Notes: generated by a model from the letters alone, not told the origin. DNA of 11,315 bases from Nitrospirales bacterium (GCA_013817135.1 JACDDF010000028.1:1-11315), one strand, 5' to 3'. Positions 1-7,240 are shown, counted from the stretch's first letter. Made by a program: numbers and translations.

Positions 1-95
<95 letters not shown>

Positions 96-110
96 GCATG
101 ATTTTCAAGT

Positions 111-464
111 ATGCGTCCCAATAATAAAAAACGGACGTCCACTGGGTTTGGGGGTGATCTGTTAGATCGCCTTCCAATGGTTGGGGCTTTTTTAATGATG
201 AGTGTGCTGGCGGGGACCATGTTTTTAAATGCTGATGGATTGCCCTTATACTTTCATATGCGAGAAACGCGTGAGCATTTGACCGAACAAATCAAGCAAT
301 TACAGGATAACAATGCCTTGATCGAAGAAGATCTCACCCGTATTCAGCGGGATCCTCAACGTCTGGAAGAGTTGGCCCGTAATCGTTTGGGCATGGTTCG
401 GCAGGGAGAGGTGGTGTATCAATTTGTGGAGCCTGTCCCTTCCTCCTTTACGGCCAGACCTTAG
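111..464 (+). CDS. ftsB: FtsB/DivIC-family septum formation initiator
   Basis: This 117-residue protein has the FtsB/DivIC layout. A basic cytoplasmic N-terminus (residues 1-20, KKR) is followed by one membrane segment at about 22-42. A heptad-like coiled coil runs from about 49 to 81, and the family's conserved C-terminal patch lies at 81-105 (DPQRLEELARNRLGMVRQGE followed by VVYQF). FtsB/DivIC forms a membrane complex with FtsL and FtsQ/DivIB that licenses septal peptidoglycan synthesis; most of the protein faces the periplasm. ATG 111 is the only plausible start, because an in-frame TGA lies at 99-101 and no alternative start codon comes between. No strong ribosome binding site is visible, so it may depend on enolase translation. 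FtsB, FtsL and DivIC are hard to tell apart from sequence; the enolase neighbour favours FtsB. Confidence 0.85.
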   Translation: MRPNNKKRTSTGFGGDLLDRLPMVGAFLMMSVLAGTMFLNADGLPLYFHMRETREHLTEQIKQLQDNNALIEEDLTRIQRDPQRLEELARNRLGMVRQGEVVYQFVEPVPSSFTARP

Positions 465-552
465 CGGCGAGACTTCTTGCGCCATACCCCCTCAACCCTT
501 CATACTCATCCATTGATGTTTTTTCGTTTTTCCCATATCTGAAAGCTTTTCG

Positions 553-1446
553 ATGAAATCAGGTCAATTAGCCATTCTAGGCCGACCCAATGTCGGCAAA
601 TCGACTTTGCTCAATGCATTGGTTCGCGAAAAGATCGCCATCGTCTCTGATAAACCCCAAACAACCAGAAATCTTATTTTAGGGGTTGGGCATTATCCAG
701 AAGGCCAGCTCATTCTCATCGATACGCCAGGCCTCCATACGCCTCACCATCGACTGAATACACAGATGGTGCAATCGGCGTTAGGCACTCTGACACAATC
801 CGATGTGGTCTATATGATTGTGGACAGTCAGGTTTTGCCAGGTCCTGGAGACCGCCAGGTCATGGAGCAGGTGACCACGGCCCATCAGGAGCGACCATTT
901 CAGGGAGTATTTTTATTATTAAATAAAACCGATGCTGTCGCCAAATCCAGGCTGCTCCCTCTCATTGATCAATACCGCACGTGGTTTCCCTGGAGTGAAA
1001 TTATCCCCATTTCCGCTAAGACCGGGGTAAATCTGCCCCAATTAGTTGAATTAACCTTTGCGTGTCTGCCCTCATGTCCGGAATTGATGTATGACGATGA
1101 TTTTTTGACCAATCAGCCTATGCGCCATATGGCTGCGGAGCTCATTCGTGAAAAAGTTCTAGAACAGACGTACGATGAATTGCCGTATGCTGTGGGTGTA
1201 TTGATTGAGGAATTCCAGGAAGAACCAGGCCTGACGAGCATTCGGGCCGTTATCCTCGTGGAAAAAACTAGTCAAAAAGGGATTGTTATCGGGAAAAAAG
1301 GTTTGCGCCTCAAAGAGATTGGCCAAAGTGCGCGGATAGATATGGAACGACTGTTCGGTATGAAGATTTATTTGCGAATGTGGGTGAAAGTGCAGGAGGG
1401 GTGGCGCGATAATGTGCAGGTGTTGAGCGAATTGGGATATGGATGA
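553..1446 (+). CDS. era: GTPase Era
   Basis: Era is an essential GTPase that binds the 3' end of 16S rRNA and the 30S subunit during ribosome assembly. All expected elements are visible in 297 residues, a normal family length: G1 GRPNVGKS at 10-17, the G2 region around TTRN at 37-40, G3 DTPG at 57-60, G4 NKTD at 124-127 and G5 SAK at 154-156. The C-terminal KH RNA-binding domain follows, with its GKKG loop at 247-250 and the typical closing region (KIYLRMWVKVQEGWRDN). The N-terminus MKSGQLAILGRPN aligns with the usual Era start. The Shine-Dalgarno signal is weak (only GAAAG upstream). RecO follows 62 bp downstream on the same strand, a common bacterial arrangement. Confidence 0.97.
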   Translation: MKSGQLAILGRPNVGKSTLLNALVREKIAIVSDKPQTTRNLILGVGHYPEGQLILIDTPGLHTPHHRLNTQMVQSALGTLTQSDVVYMIVDSQVLPGPGDRQVMEQVTTAHQERPFQGVFLLLNKTDAVAKSRLLPLIDQYRTWFPWSEIIPISAKTGVNLPQLVELTFACLPSCPELMYDDDFLTNQPMRHMAAELIREKVLEQTYDELPYAVGVLIEEFQEEPGLTSIRAVILVEKTSQKGIVIGKKGLRLKEIGQSARIDMERLFGMKIYLRMWVKVQEGWRDNVQVLSELGYG

Positions 1447-1508
1447 ACATGGGTGTTAAACATATTGGTACTCAAGTCTGACGTGCCTAGAGTCCTCGTG
1501 GAGTTCTC

Positions 1509-2258
1509 ATGCCGCTCCTAAGAACCCGCGCGGTCATTATTCGAAGCCAACGCTGGGGTGATGCTGACAGAATTGTCACCCTGTATTCCTCTGATCTTGG
1601 AAAAATCCGAGGCGCCGCTCGTGGAGCTCGCCGGATGAAATCACGATTTGGCGGGGTTCTTGAGCCTTTTGGGATTGTTGATGTCACCCTGTTCCAGAAA
1701 ACTCCTGACGCTTTGGGACAAATTAGTCAAATAGATCTTGTCAAAAGCTTTAAATCCATACGAGAAGATTTGGGTGTGATGGCCGCAGCCGCCAAGATGG
1801 TACGTATGGTGGAGATGATTACGGCGGATCGTGATCCCAATCCAGAGATGTATTCAGCACTGGTATATGGCCTGGAAAACTTGCTTCCTGACAGGGACCT
1901 GGCACTCACCACATTATTATTTCAAATTCATGTGCTGAGCTATACGGGTTTTCGGCCACAAATTGATCATTGTACTGAATGCGGAAATATTGCCTCCTCC
2001 AAGATACCTCAGTGGTTTTCCCCTCGATCAGGAGGGATGGTATGTAATGGTTGTGGTCAACAGGGGGTAGGGCGATTATTATCTATCTCTAAAGGGAGCT
2101 TGGCGTTTATTGAACAGGCTCGACGCCTACCTATGGCTAGTCTGTCTCGATTGAAAGCGATCGGAACGGTCAGGATTGAGGTGGAAGAGGCCATTCAAGC
2201 CTATTTCCAAGCAGTTGTCGGAAAAGCTCTCCCAACATTTGAACAATGGGTGACCTAG
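1509..2258 (+). CDS. recO: DNA repair protein RecO
   Basis: RecO is the recombination mediator that, with RecR, loads RecA onto SSB-coated single-stranded DNA and anneals strands in the RecF pathway. The 249-residue product has the N-terminal OB-fold region (about 1-80, opening LLRTRAVIIRSQRWGDADRI), a helical middle, and a four-cysteine zinc site made of C155-x2-C158 and C179-x2-C182. The family's YTGFRPQIDHC region sits just before the zinc site at 145-155. ATG 1509 is preceded by GGAG at about 1499-1502, a reasonable ribosome binding site. It follows era on the same strand, and the next gene starts 27 bp after its stop, so era-recO-DUF971 could form one transcript. Nothing is truncated. 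Confidence 0.95.
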   Translation: MPLLRTRAVIIRSQRWGDADRIVTLYSSDLGKIRGAARGARRMKSRFGGVLEPFGIVDVTLFQKTPDALGQISQIDLVKSFKSIREDLGVMAAAAKMVRMVEMITADRDPNPEMYSALVYGLENLLPDRDLALTTLLFQIHVLSYTGFRPQIDHCTECGNIASSKIPQWFSPRSGGMVCNGCGQQGVGRLLSISKGSLAFIEQARRLPMASLSRLKAIGTVRIEVEEAIQAYFQAVVGKALPTFEQWVT

Positions 2259-2285
2259 GATGCCCATTCATAAGGATAATCGGGT

Positions 2286-2636
2286 ATGACTTCTCAAGCA
2301 TCACTTGAACCAACAGATATGGAGTGGCTGGAAAACGGGGTGTTGGCCATTACGTGGAGTGATGGGCATAAGGGCATCTATCCGGTTCGGTATTTGCGAC
2401 AACATTGCCCCTGTGCGGCTTGCACGGACGAATGGACCGGCGAGTTGCGGCTCAAGCCAGACTCTATCCCCCTTCTTATTTTATTGCAGGATATGGAGCC
2501 GGTTGGGCGCTATGCCTTTCGATTTAAATGGAGTGACGGACATGATACCGGACTGTATTCTTATACCGCACTGCGCAGCATGTGCCAATGTGATGTTTGC
2601 CAGCCCAATAAACCAAAAAGTAAGCAACTCCTCTAG
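2286..2636 (+). CDS. DUF971 / GBBH-like N-terminal domain protein
   Basis: This 116-residue protein belongs to the DUF971 family (gamma-butyrobetaine hydroxylase-like N-terminal domain). The fold is visible as two similar halves: ITWSDGH at 22-28 leading to RYLRQHCPCAAC (C41, C43, C46), and FKWSDGH at 80-86 leading to ALRSMCQCDVC (C100, C102, C105). Such small single-domain proteins are often encoded near Fe-S carrier (Mrp/ApbC) genes and have been linked to metal or Fe-S handling; no such neighbour is in this window. The two CxCxxC clusters would suit zinc or Fe-S binding, which is inference. It lies 27 bp downstream of recO and is probably cotranscribed. It has no signal peptide and should be cytosolic. 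The family assignment is firm; the function is not known. Confidence 0.85.
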   Translation: MTSQASLEPTDMEWLENGVLAITWSDGHKGIYPVRYLRQHCPCAACTDEWTGELRLKPDSIPLLILLQDMEPVGRYAFRFKWSDGHDTGLYSYTALRSMCQCDVCQPNKPKSKQLL

Positions 2637-2776
2637 CTTCTTCTTGTTTTCTTTTCATCAGGATCACAGCCGGGTAATGCCAGTATTGTGCTGTAAAAAT
2701 GTTTAAACAGAGGATCTTTAAGCGGACGACCGAAGCCAAAGAAGACTTGAGTGAGGGAACCAGGAGGGAAGGAGTG

Positions 2777-3304
2777 TTAGTGTACCAGGACTTCCTGTGT
2801 AGACATTGAGACGGGCCGGGCGGTGGTCAGTTGTTCTAACGCCTGATTGGCCTTGCTGACGTAGAAAGCATATTGAGGTTCTGGGTAATCTTTTATGATT
2901 TCCTGAAAGGTGCGTAGTGCCGTTGGCCAGTCTGATGACAATCGGGCTACTTCAGCAAGGTGGATTGAGCATGAAACAGTCATGGCACGTGGATCGACAG
3001 CCAAACGAGAACCTCTCACTGTAGATAATTTTTTCAAAAAGTTAGGGACGGGAATAGGGGAATCATCCAGTGAGATCGGTTTAGGTGCAGAGGCTAACAA
3101 GGAAAGATTGGCCTGCATGAGTTGGATGTCAGAACCATCTACGCAGTGATTATAGGCGTGCCAAATTCCAAGGAATTCCTGATCCGCCATGGCCAGTTCT
3201 CCTGATGATTTTGGCTGAAGACTCTGGCAGCCAATAAATGTGATCGAAAGTAAACTTACGAGGATATACTTGATACGTGTTGAAACAAGGAATCTGCTCT
3301 TCAT
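2777..3304 (-). CDS. Small predicted lipoprotein with TPR-like tail
   Basis: I do not recognise this 175-residue protein as a named family. It begins with a basic n-region (MKSRFLVSTRIK), a hydrophobic stretch at 13-25 and a lipobox-like FIGC ending at Cys26, so it is probably an exported lipoprotein; F at -3 is less usual than L. The C-terminal part, around 124-165 (SSDWPTALRTFQEIIKDYP and following), looks like a single tetratricopeptide-type helical pair. The start is supported by AGGG just upstream of the ATG (reading TAGGGTTAAATATG on the minus strand). It lies downstream of the two helicase genes but behind a 246-bp AT-rich gap, so it probably has its own promoter. It converges with the DUF971 gene. 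The reading frame is intact; function is unknown. Confidence 0.7.
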   Translation of the reverse strand: MKSRFLVSTRIKYILVSLLSITFIGCQSLQPKSSGELAMADQEFLGIWHAYNHCVDGSDIQLMQANLSLLASAPKPISLDDSPIPVPNFLKKLSTVRGSRLAVDPRAMTVSCSIHLAEVARLSSDWPTALRTFQEIIKDYPEPQYAFYVSKANQALEQLTTARPVSMSTQEVLVH

Positions 3305-3550
3305 ATTTAACCCTAGAAAGCGTAGTTTAAAAAAATACTTTTGAATTATGTATATTTAACGCAAAATTCATGCTCAAAAATAATAGTTAGTGATGTGAGT
3401 TTTCCCCTTAAAATTACCAATAAAGGCAATGGAATAAGTGTAATGGCGTATATTTATTACCACATCATGTGGTTATTTCAACACAGTCGCTTGTACATAA
3501 AAATTTAATGTCACACATGAGATTACAGGTAATATAATTTTTCCCATGAA
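3305..3550. other. AT-rich intergenic region with a perfect dyad
   Basis: This 246-bp gap separates the helicase genes from the lipoprotein gene. It is distinctly richer in A and T than the flanking genes and no credible open frame spans it. It holds a perfect inverted repeat, ACCACAT-C-ATGTGGT (3459-3473), and a shorter one, ATTAC-AG-GTAAT (3522-3533). Neither is followed by a U-tract in the minus-strand transcript, so I see no clear terminator for the helicase genes. An operator role for the dyads is possible but unproven. Confidence 0.5.
3349..3377 (-). promoter_or_regulatory. Possible sigma70-type promoter for the lipoprotein gene
   Basis: On the minus strand TTGAGC (3377-3372) is followed after exactly 17 bp by TATACA (3354-3349), each matching four of six consensus bases of a housekeeping promoter. 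It sits about 45 bp upstream of the lipoprotein start at 3304. The surroundings are very AT-rich, where chance matches are common, so this is only a candidate. Confidence 0.3.
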
Positions 3551-4606
3551 TTAACGAAATGGTTTAGTTTCGTATTCGGCGAACAGCTGTCTGGTGTCTG
3601 GATGAAATGTATAGCCTTTGCCTTGGAGAATATCCTGGTTTTTTAATAAGGGAACGAGTTGCCCTGTGGGATGGAGATACAGCCCTCGAAGAGGAACGGA
3701 TCGTGTGGCATGGCGGATAAGATGGCAGGGAATAGGCCTGATGGCTTGCAGCCATTCGGCCAAATCCTGAGGATTCCCGATAGAGGCAGAGAGAAGGAGG
3801 AGTCGTGCTTGTGAGGGACACAGGATAATGGTTTCCTCCCACACCACCCCCCGTTCTGGATCCGCCAGGTACTGCGATTCATCCAGAATGACCAACCCCA
3901 GAGTATGCAATCGTAAATCAATCTCCCCACTCGCGGCATCATAGAATAAATTTCTCAAAATTTCGGTGGTCATCACCAGTAGCGGTGCTTGGGCGTTGTC
4001 CCGCCGGTCTCCGGTTAATATCCCGACTTGATCCGGTCCAAAGAGTTGGGTGAATTCCATAAATTTTGTATTCGACAGCGCTTTCAGGGGCGAGGTGTAA
4101 ATCACGGTTTGGTTGAGTGCCATGGCCTGTTTGATCGCTTGAATGGCGACATAGGTTTTTCCACTTCCCGTCGGAGCGCTGACAATGACATCGGAATGCG
4201 CCAGATGCTCTACCGCTTCGGTTTGCCATGGATCCGGAACAAAGGGCTGAGGCTCAGGAACCCCAATCCCTTCCAAAATTTGCTGAAGCGTAATCGATGG
4301 CTGGGTAGGGCCGAAGCTGGGCTTTCCCTTCATTTGCGGATTTTTTGCTTGAAAGGGCGAAGCGGGCTTTTGAGGACGGGCGGCGGCGCGGGCTTCTTGT
4401 GCGGCCAGGCGTTCCTGGCGAGTGGTCAAAATTTGTTGCAGTTCGGTTTCGATGGCCAGAATCTGGTCGGGAGGGAAAGCCAGCATTAATTCAACGAGCC
4501 GATGTTTCCCGAGGCGAAAATGTCGATGGATGCGGCCTCTTGCCATGTGATGCAAATATTTCACCGGTAAACTTTGGAGTTCATGTTTGAGATCATCAAT
4601 ATGCAT
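3551..4606 (-). CDS. Ski2/HelY-like helicase, N-terminal (RecA1) half as a separate gene
   Basis: This 351-residue protein carries only the first RecA-like domain of a superfamily 2 Ski2/HelY-type RNA helicase. Visible elements in order: a Q-motif-like DPWQTEAVEHL at 125-135, Walker A APTGSGKT at 144-151, motif Ia (YTSPLKALSNTK) at 170-181, TGD at 198-200, MTTEILRN at 212-219, motif II DESQ at 242-245 followed by YLADPERGVVWEE, and motif III SAS at 273-275. It continues through TRSVPLRGLYLHPTG and stops where the linker to RecA2 should begin. Residues 1-110 form a basic, helical, Ala/Pro/Gln-rich extension outside the core. Motif II is DESQ where Ski2 relatives usually have DEVH or similar. 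The second half of the helicase is the gene immediately upstream in transcription (22-bp gap). Alone it lacks motifs IV-VI, so catalysis should need the partner. Confidence 0.88.
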   Translation of the reverse strand: MHIDDLKHELQSLPVKYLHHMARGRIHRHFRLGKHRLVELMLAFPPDQILAIETELQQILTTRQERLAAQEARAAARPQKPASPFQAKNPQMKGKPSFGPTQPSITLQQILEGIGVPEPQPFVPDPWQTEAVEHLAHSDVIVSAPTGSGKTYVAIQAIKQAMALNQTVIYTSPLKALSNTKFMEFTQLFGPDQVGILTGDRRDNAQAPLLVMTTEILRNLFYDAASGEIDLRLHTLGLVILDESQYLADPERGVVWEETIILCPSQARLLLLSASIGNPQDLAEWLQAIRPIPCHLIRHATRSVPLRGLYLHPTGQLVPLLKNQDILQGKGYTFHPDTRQLFAEYETKPFR

Positions 4607-4628
4607 GGCGTTATGTTCCCATCTGTAG

Positions 4629-6488
4629 CTATGGAAGCTCCTGCAGGACTTCCCGTCGCATGGTCACCATCGCGGAGTGTGCGGTATCGGCCAAGCCCGG
4701 ATGTGTGAACTTGAGTCCATATATTTGAGAGAGAAATTCCAAGGTCCTGGCTAATAGGCGATACACGTCCCCTTCGGCCATGGATGTAGAGCGAACCAGT
4801 GACGCCCAGGTGAGTTGAGGATTCCCGATCCAGCTTTCCACGAGTGCGGCGACATCTGAGCGTAACAAGGGCGGAGGTTCATAAGGGCTCAAGGAATCAG
4901 CCACCGCCCGCACCTGCGTCAACATGGTAGCCAGTCCGGATGGGAGTCGCATGTAGGATCCCGGGCGATCATCATCATGGGAAATACTCGCCATGATGCC
5001 TGCCAACAATCCTGGAGCAATGCCTGAGAAGGCCTCCATACGGATGAGTTCTGTGATGAGTAAAGAATGATTAATACGAATGAGTCTAGCCCATTCCCCG
5101 TCAGCGGTGAGTTGCGAGGAGGCCGTGATATATCCGAATTTGTGGAGCACATCGGCTTTTTGTTGAAATCGGTGCCACAATCCGTCACGGAGCGCTTGAA
5201 TCGTTTTGGTCAATTGCTGGGATTTCTGGCGAAGTTTTGACGCCAGGGGAAAGTCTTTCTTACATGCCGAGTGGGACGGGCAGGTGGGACAGGGAAATTC
5301 CTCGGTTAACATTTCTGCAAGGAGCGGATCGTCTGTTTCCTGGGTTTCCGGCAAAATGGGGACTGTCGGCAGACGCGCGGGCAACTGGGAGAGCTCTTTC
5401 TTGAGTTGAGAGAGAACCTGTGGCTGACACCAGGGAATAGTGCGAGAGGGCTGAAACTCAAACAGCCGGTCGTAAACCTGAGTGACTGAATGAGCGGGAC
5501 ACTCACCCAAGGTGCCTTTTGCCCGAATCACGGATAACATTGGTGCAAAGGTTCCACGGCTTCGATACTGACGGAGAATAATCGCCTGACCTTTCGGCAG
5601 TCCGATGAGGCGACCTGGACTCAGAAACGGCAGACAGGCGGTCAAGAATGGCGTGTCGTTGGTCACGATGGGATGTCGGTGAGCTTTGCGTCTGCGGGCC
5701 AGATCAAAGCCTTTCCATTGGGTGATCCAATCGGCACATTCCCTGGGTCCGTAGGGTATCAATTGCTCTTTTATCTGATCCAAATGATCTTGATGGATAC
5801 TGGATCGTTGATTCAGCTGAAATTGCGCAAAGCTTTTGGCGAGTAGTCCCTCAATCTGATCCAGCGAATGGGCCTTTAGCAGATTAAGCACCATGGGGTA
5901 GGAGACCACAAACTGACTGTCAATCGGTTCCGGATAGCCTGTGAGTCCTTTTCCAAGGATATGCAAGTCAATGTACGGAGAGGGGGTAATGACCACGACT
6001 CCCACCAAATCTTTGCCTCGGCGGCCTCCGCGACCGGCCAATTGTTGAATTTCGCTGTTCGTCAAATCCGTGAAATCCTGCGATTTGCGGACGCTGGATT
6101 GGGTAATGACGACGGTACGTGCCGGGAAGTCGACCCCGGCTGCCAAGGTCGTTGTGGCAAACACGGCATCTAACATACCCTGGCGCATGAGTTCTTCAAT
6201 CGCAATTTTCCAGGACGGGAGATGCCCTGCATGATGAGCCGCTACTCCAAATTCTTCCACAACAGGAATGAGGGGGTGATGCGTAATACTCGGGAAATCT
6301 TTGGTGAATTTCTCCAGAAATTCCCGGATGGCCTCTGAGCGTTGAGTGGACATCCTGGCGGAACTGTGGGCGAAGGTATCGATGGCCTCATCGCAGGCCC
6401 GGCGAGACGTCAAAAAGACAATCGCCGGAGTCAACCGGTGCTGGCGGAGAATTTCTATGAGGTCAACGGGATGAATGGCTGGTGGCAT
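4629..6488 (-). CDS. Ski2/HelY-like helicase, C-terminal (RecA2-DSHCT) half as a separate gene
   Basis: This 619-residue protein begins exactly where RecA2 of a Ski2/HelY-type helicase starts. LIEILRQHRLTPAIVFLTSR and CDEAI (10-36) cover motif IV, HHAGHLP is at 85-91, motif V ATTTLAAGVDFPA at 111-123 and motif VI QLAGRGGRRG at 149-158. It continues with the FVVSYPMVLNLL element (193-204), a middle region, a cysteine cluster C400-x2-C403-x5-C409 matching the HelY position, and a DSHCT-like helical domain from about 430 to 615. No Walker A or motif II is present. Yet it is transcribed before the gene holding them, so gene order is reversed relative to domain order. The start is bounded: an in-frame TAG lies about 13 codons upstream and no other start codon intervenes. 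There is no Shine-Dalgarno signal. The family acts in RNA unwinding and RNA turnover or processing; the exact role here is unknown. Confidence 0.88.
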   Translation of the reverse strand: MPPAIHPVDLIEILRQHRLTPAIVFLTSRRACDEAIDTFAHSSARMSTQRSEAIREFLEKFTKDFPSITHHPLIPVVEEFGVAAHHAGHLPSWKIAIEELMRQGMLDAVFATTTLAAGVDFPARTVVITQSSVRKSQDFTDLTNSEIQQLAGRGGRRGKDLVGVVVITPSPYIDLHILGKGLTGYPEPIDSQFVVSYPMVLNLLKAHSLDQIEGLLAKSFAQFQLNQRSSIHQDHLDQIKEQLIPYGPRECADWITQWKGFDLARRRKAHRHPIVTNDTPFLTACLPFLSPGRLIGLPKGQAIILRQYRSRGTFAPMLSVIRAKGTLGECPAHSVTQVYDRLFEFQPSRTIPWCQPQVLSQLKKELSQLPARLPTVPILPETQETDDPLLAEMLTEEFPCPTCPSHSACKKDFPLASKLRQKSQQLTKTIQALRDGLWHRFQQKADVLHKFGYITASSQLTADGEWARLIRINHSLLITELIRMEAFSGIAPGLLAGIMASISHDDDRPGSYMRLPSGLATMLTQVRAVADSLSPYEPPPLLRSDVAALVESWIGNPQLTWASLVRSTSMAEGDVYRLLARTLEFLSQIYGLKFTHPGLADTAHSAMVTMRREVLQELP

Positions 6489-6498
6489 GTATGGTGAA

Positions 6499-6528
6499 AT
6501 TGTAGCAGGAGTCGGTGGGTGAAAACAC
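6499..6528 (-). promoter_or_regulatory. Possible extended -10 promoter for the split helicase operon
   Basis: On the minus strand TGCTACAAT (6507-6499) matches an extended -10 element (TGnTATAAT with one mismatch). A weak TGTTTT lies 17 bp upstream at the -35 position (about 6527-6522). Transcription from it would start only a few bases before the ATG at 6488, giving an essentially leaderless mRNA. That agrees with the absence of a Shine-Dalgarno sequence. Position and spacing are read directly; activity is inference. Confidence 0.35.
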
Positions 6529-6660
6529 TAATATGATACAGGTCGATTAAAAGAAAACGAACCGTGCTCTGTGGGGTCACCATGGATTGCGGAAGCTGAA
6601 AAGCAGGAAACAACCGTAGTTAAGGTCTGGCCTATTGGACCGATAAGGTTTCGTAAGATT

Positions 6661-7008
6661 ATGGCCATTGAAGTCATTATACGCGGAATTCGAGGCGCCA
6701 CCGTCGTGGACTTTCATGGCCGGTTAGACATGCATTCCCGATGGCATGTCAAAGCCATTATTAATCAATGTTGCCATACGGAAGAGGAGCATCTGATTCT
6801 CAACCTCAAGGGCTTAACATTTGTGGATAGCGCTGGGTTAGGTCTTCTGGTGTTGTGCTCCTATCAATTCAAAGAATTACGTCGCCGCATAACCTGGATT
6901 CAACCACAAGGATATGTCGGGGAATTGCTTCAAAATCTCCAAATTAATGAACTTATCTCAGTGTGCCAGTCCGAACAGGATGCCTTATCGGCAGTCTCTC
7001 CTTCCTAA
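6661..7008 (+). CDS. STAS-domain protein (anti-sigma factor antagonist type)
   Basis: This 115-residue protein is a single STAS domain of the SpoIIAA/RsbV type. The N-terminus (AIEVIIRGIRGATVVDFHGRLD) gives the first strands. The diagnostic VDSAGLGLL motif lies at 55-63, with Ser57 in the position phosphorylated by partner kinases in this family. Such proteins bind anti-sigma kinases or similar switch proteins and release their targets; no kinase, phosphatase or sigma factor is encoded in the window. I start it at ATG 6661 because the domain begins there. The frame stays open back to a GTG at 6571, which would add 30 residues (GSPWIAEAEKQETT and so on) with no domain resemblance. The ribosome binding site is weak either way (AAGG at 6645-6648). 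It is divergent from the helicase genes, sharing a short intergenic region. Confidence 0.85.
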   Translation: MAIEVIIRGIRGATVVDFHGRLDMHSRWHVKAIINQCCHTEEEHLILNLKGLTFVDSAGLGLLVLCSYQFKELRRRITWIQPQGYVGELLQNLQINELISVCQSEQDALSAVSPS

Positions 7009-7219
7009 TTCTGCTCATTCCGAGTATTCATAAGATGTTGGCACTTGATTTCATGGGATCCTAAGCCCGGAGATTTCGCAAGGGACACCCGGCTCTCGGA
7101 CAATCAAGGCTTTCTCCTCCCTCTTTATTTTCGAAGGACTTCCCACACCCACCTAAACGGTTTTTTTAATTGGGAGTTGTCCCCTGGCGCAAGCATTCAG
7201 AGTATCAGCAAAAATCCAC

Positions 7220-7240
7220 AGAACAACTCTCCTCTGTTCT
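7220..7240. repeat. Inverted repeat AGAACA-N9-TGTTCT
   Basis: AGAACA (7220-7225) and TGTTCT (7235-7240) are perfect inverted copies with a 9-base centre. A direct copy of TGTTCTTT recurs 16 bp downstream (7235-7242 and 7251-7258). Spaced half-sites like these are typical of a dimeric regulator's operator, but no regulator is encoded nearby. Six-base arms can occur by chance. Confidence 0.35.

Noticed and set aside
2305..2706. 133-residue open frame overlapping the DUF971 gene
   Set aside because: It is in another frame of the same strand as a clear DUF971 gene and has no independent support.
3522..3540. ATTAC-AG-GTAAT dyad followed by T-rich sequence as a terminator
   Set aside because: The arms are only five A/T-rich pairs and the T run follows on the plus strand, where no gene needs terminating.
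4028..4489. 153-residue open frame on the plus strand
   Set aside because: It is antisense to the RecA1 helicase gene, which has clear helicase motifs; the long frame is a codon-usage shadow.
3551..6488. One helicase gene broken by a sequencing frameshift
   Set aside because: The C-terminal half is transcribed before the N-terminal half, so no base insertion or deletion between them could restore a normal single reading frame.
6571..6660. Longer STAS protein starting at GTG 6571
   Set aside because: The added 30 residues do not resemble the STAS fold, and the domain begins naturally at ATG 6661; a longer form cannot be fully excluded.
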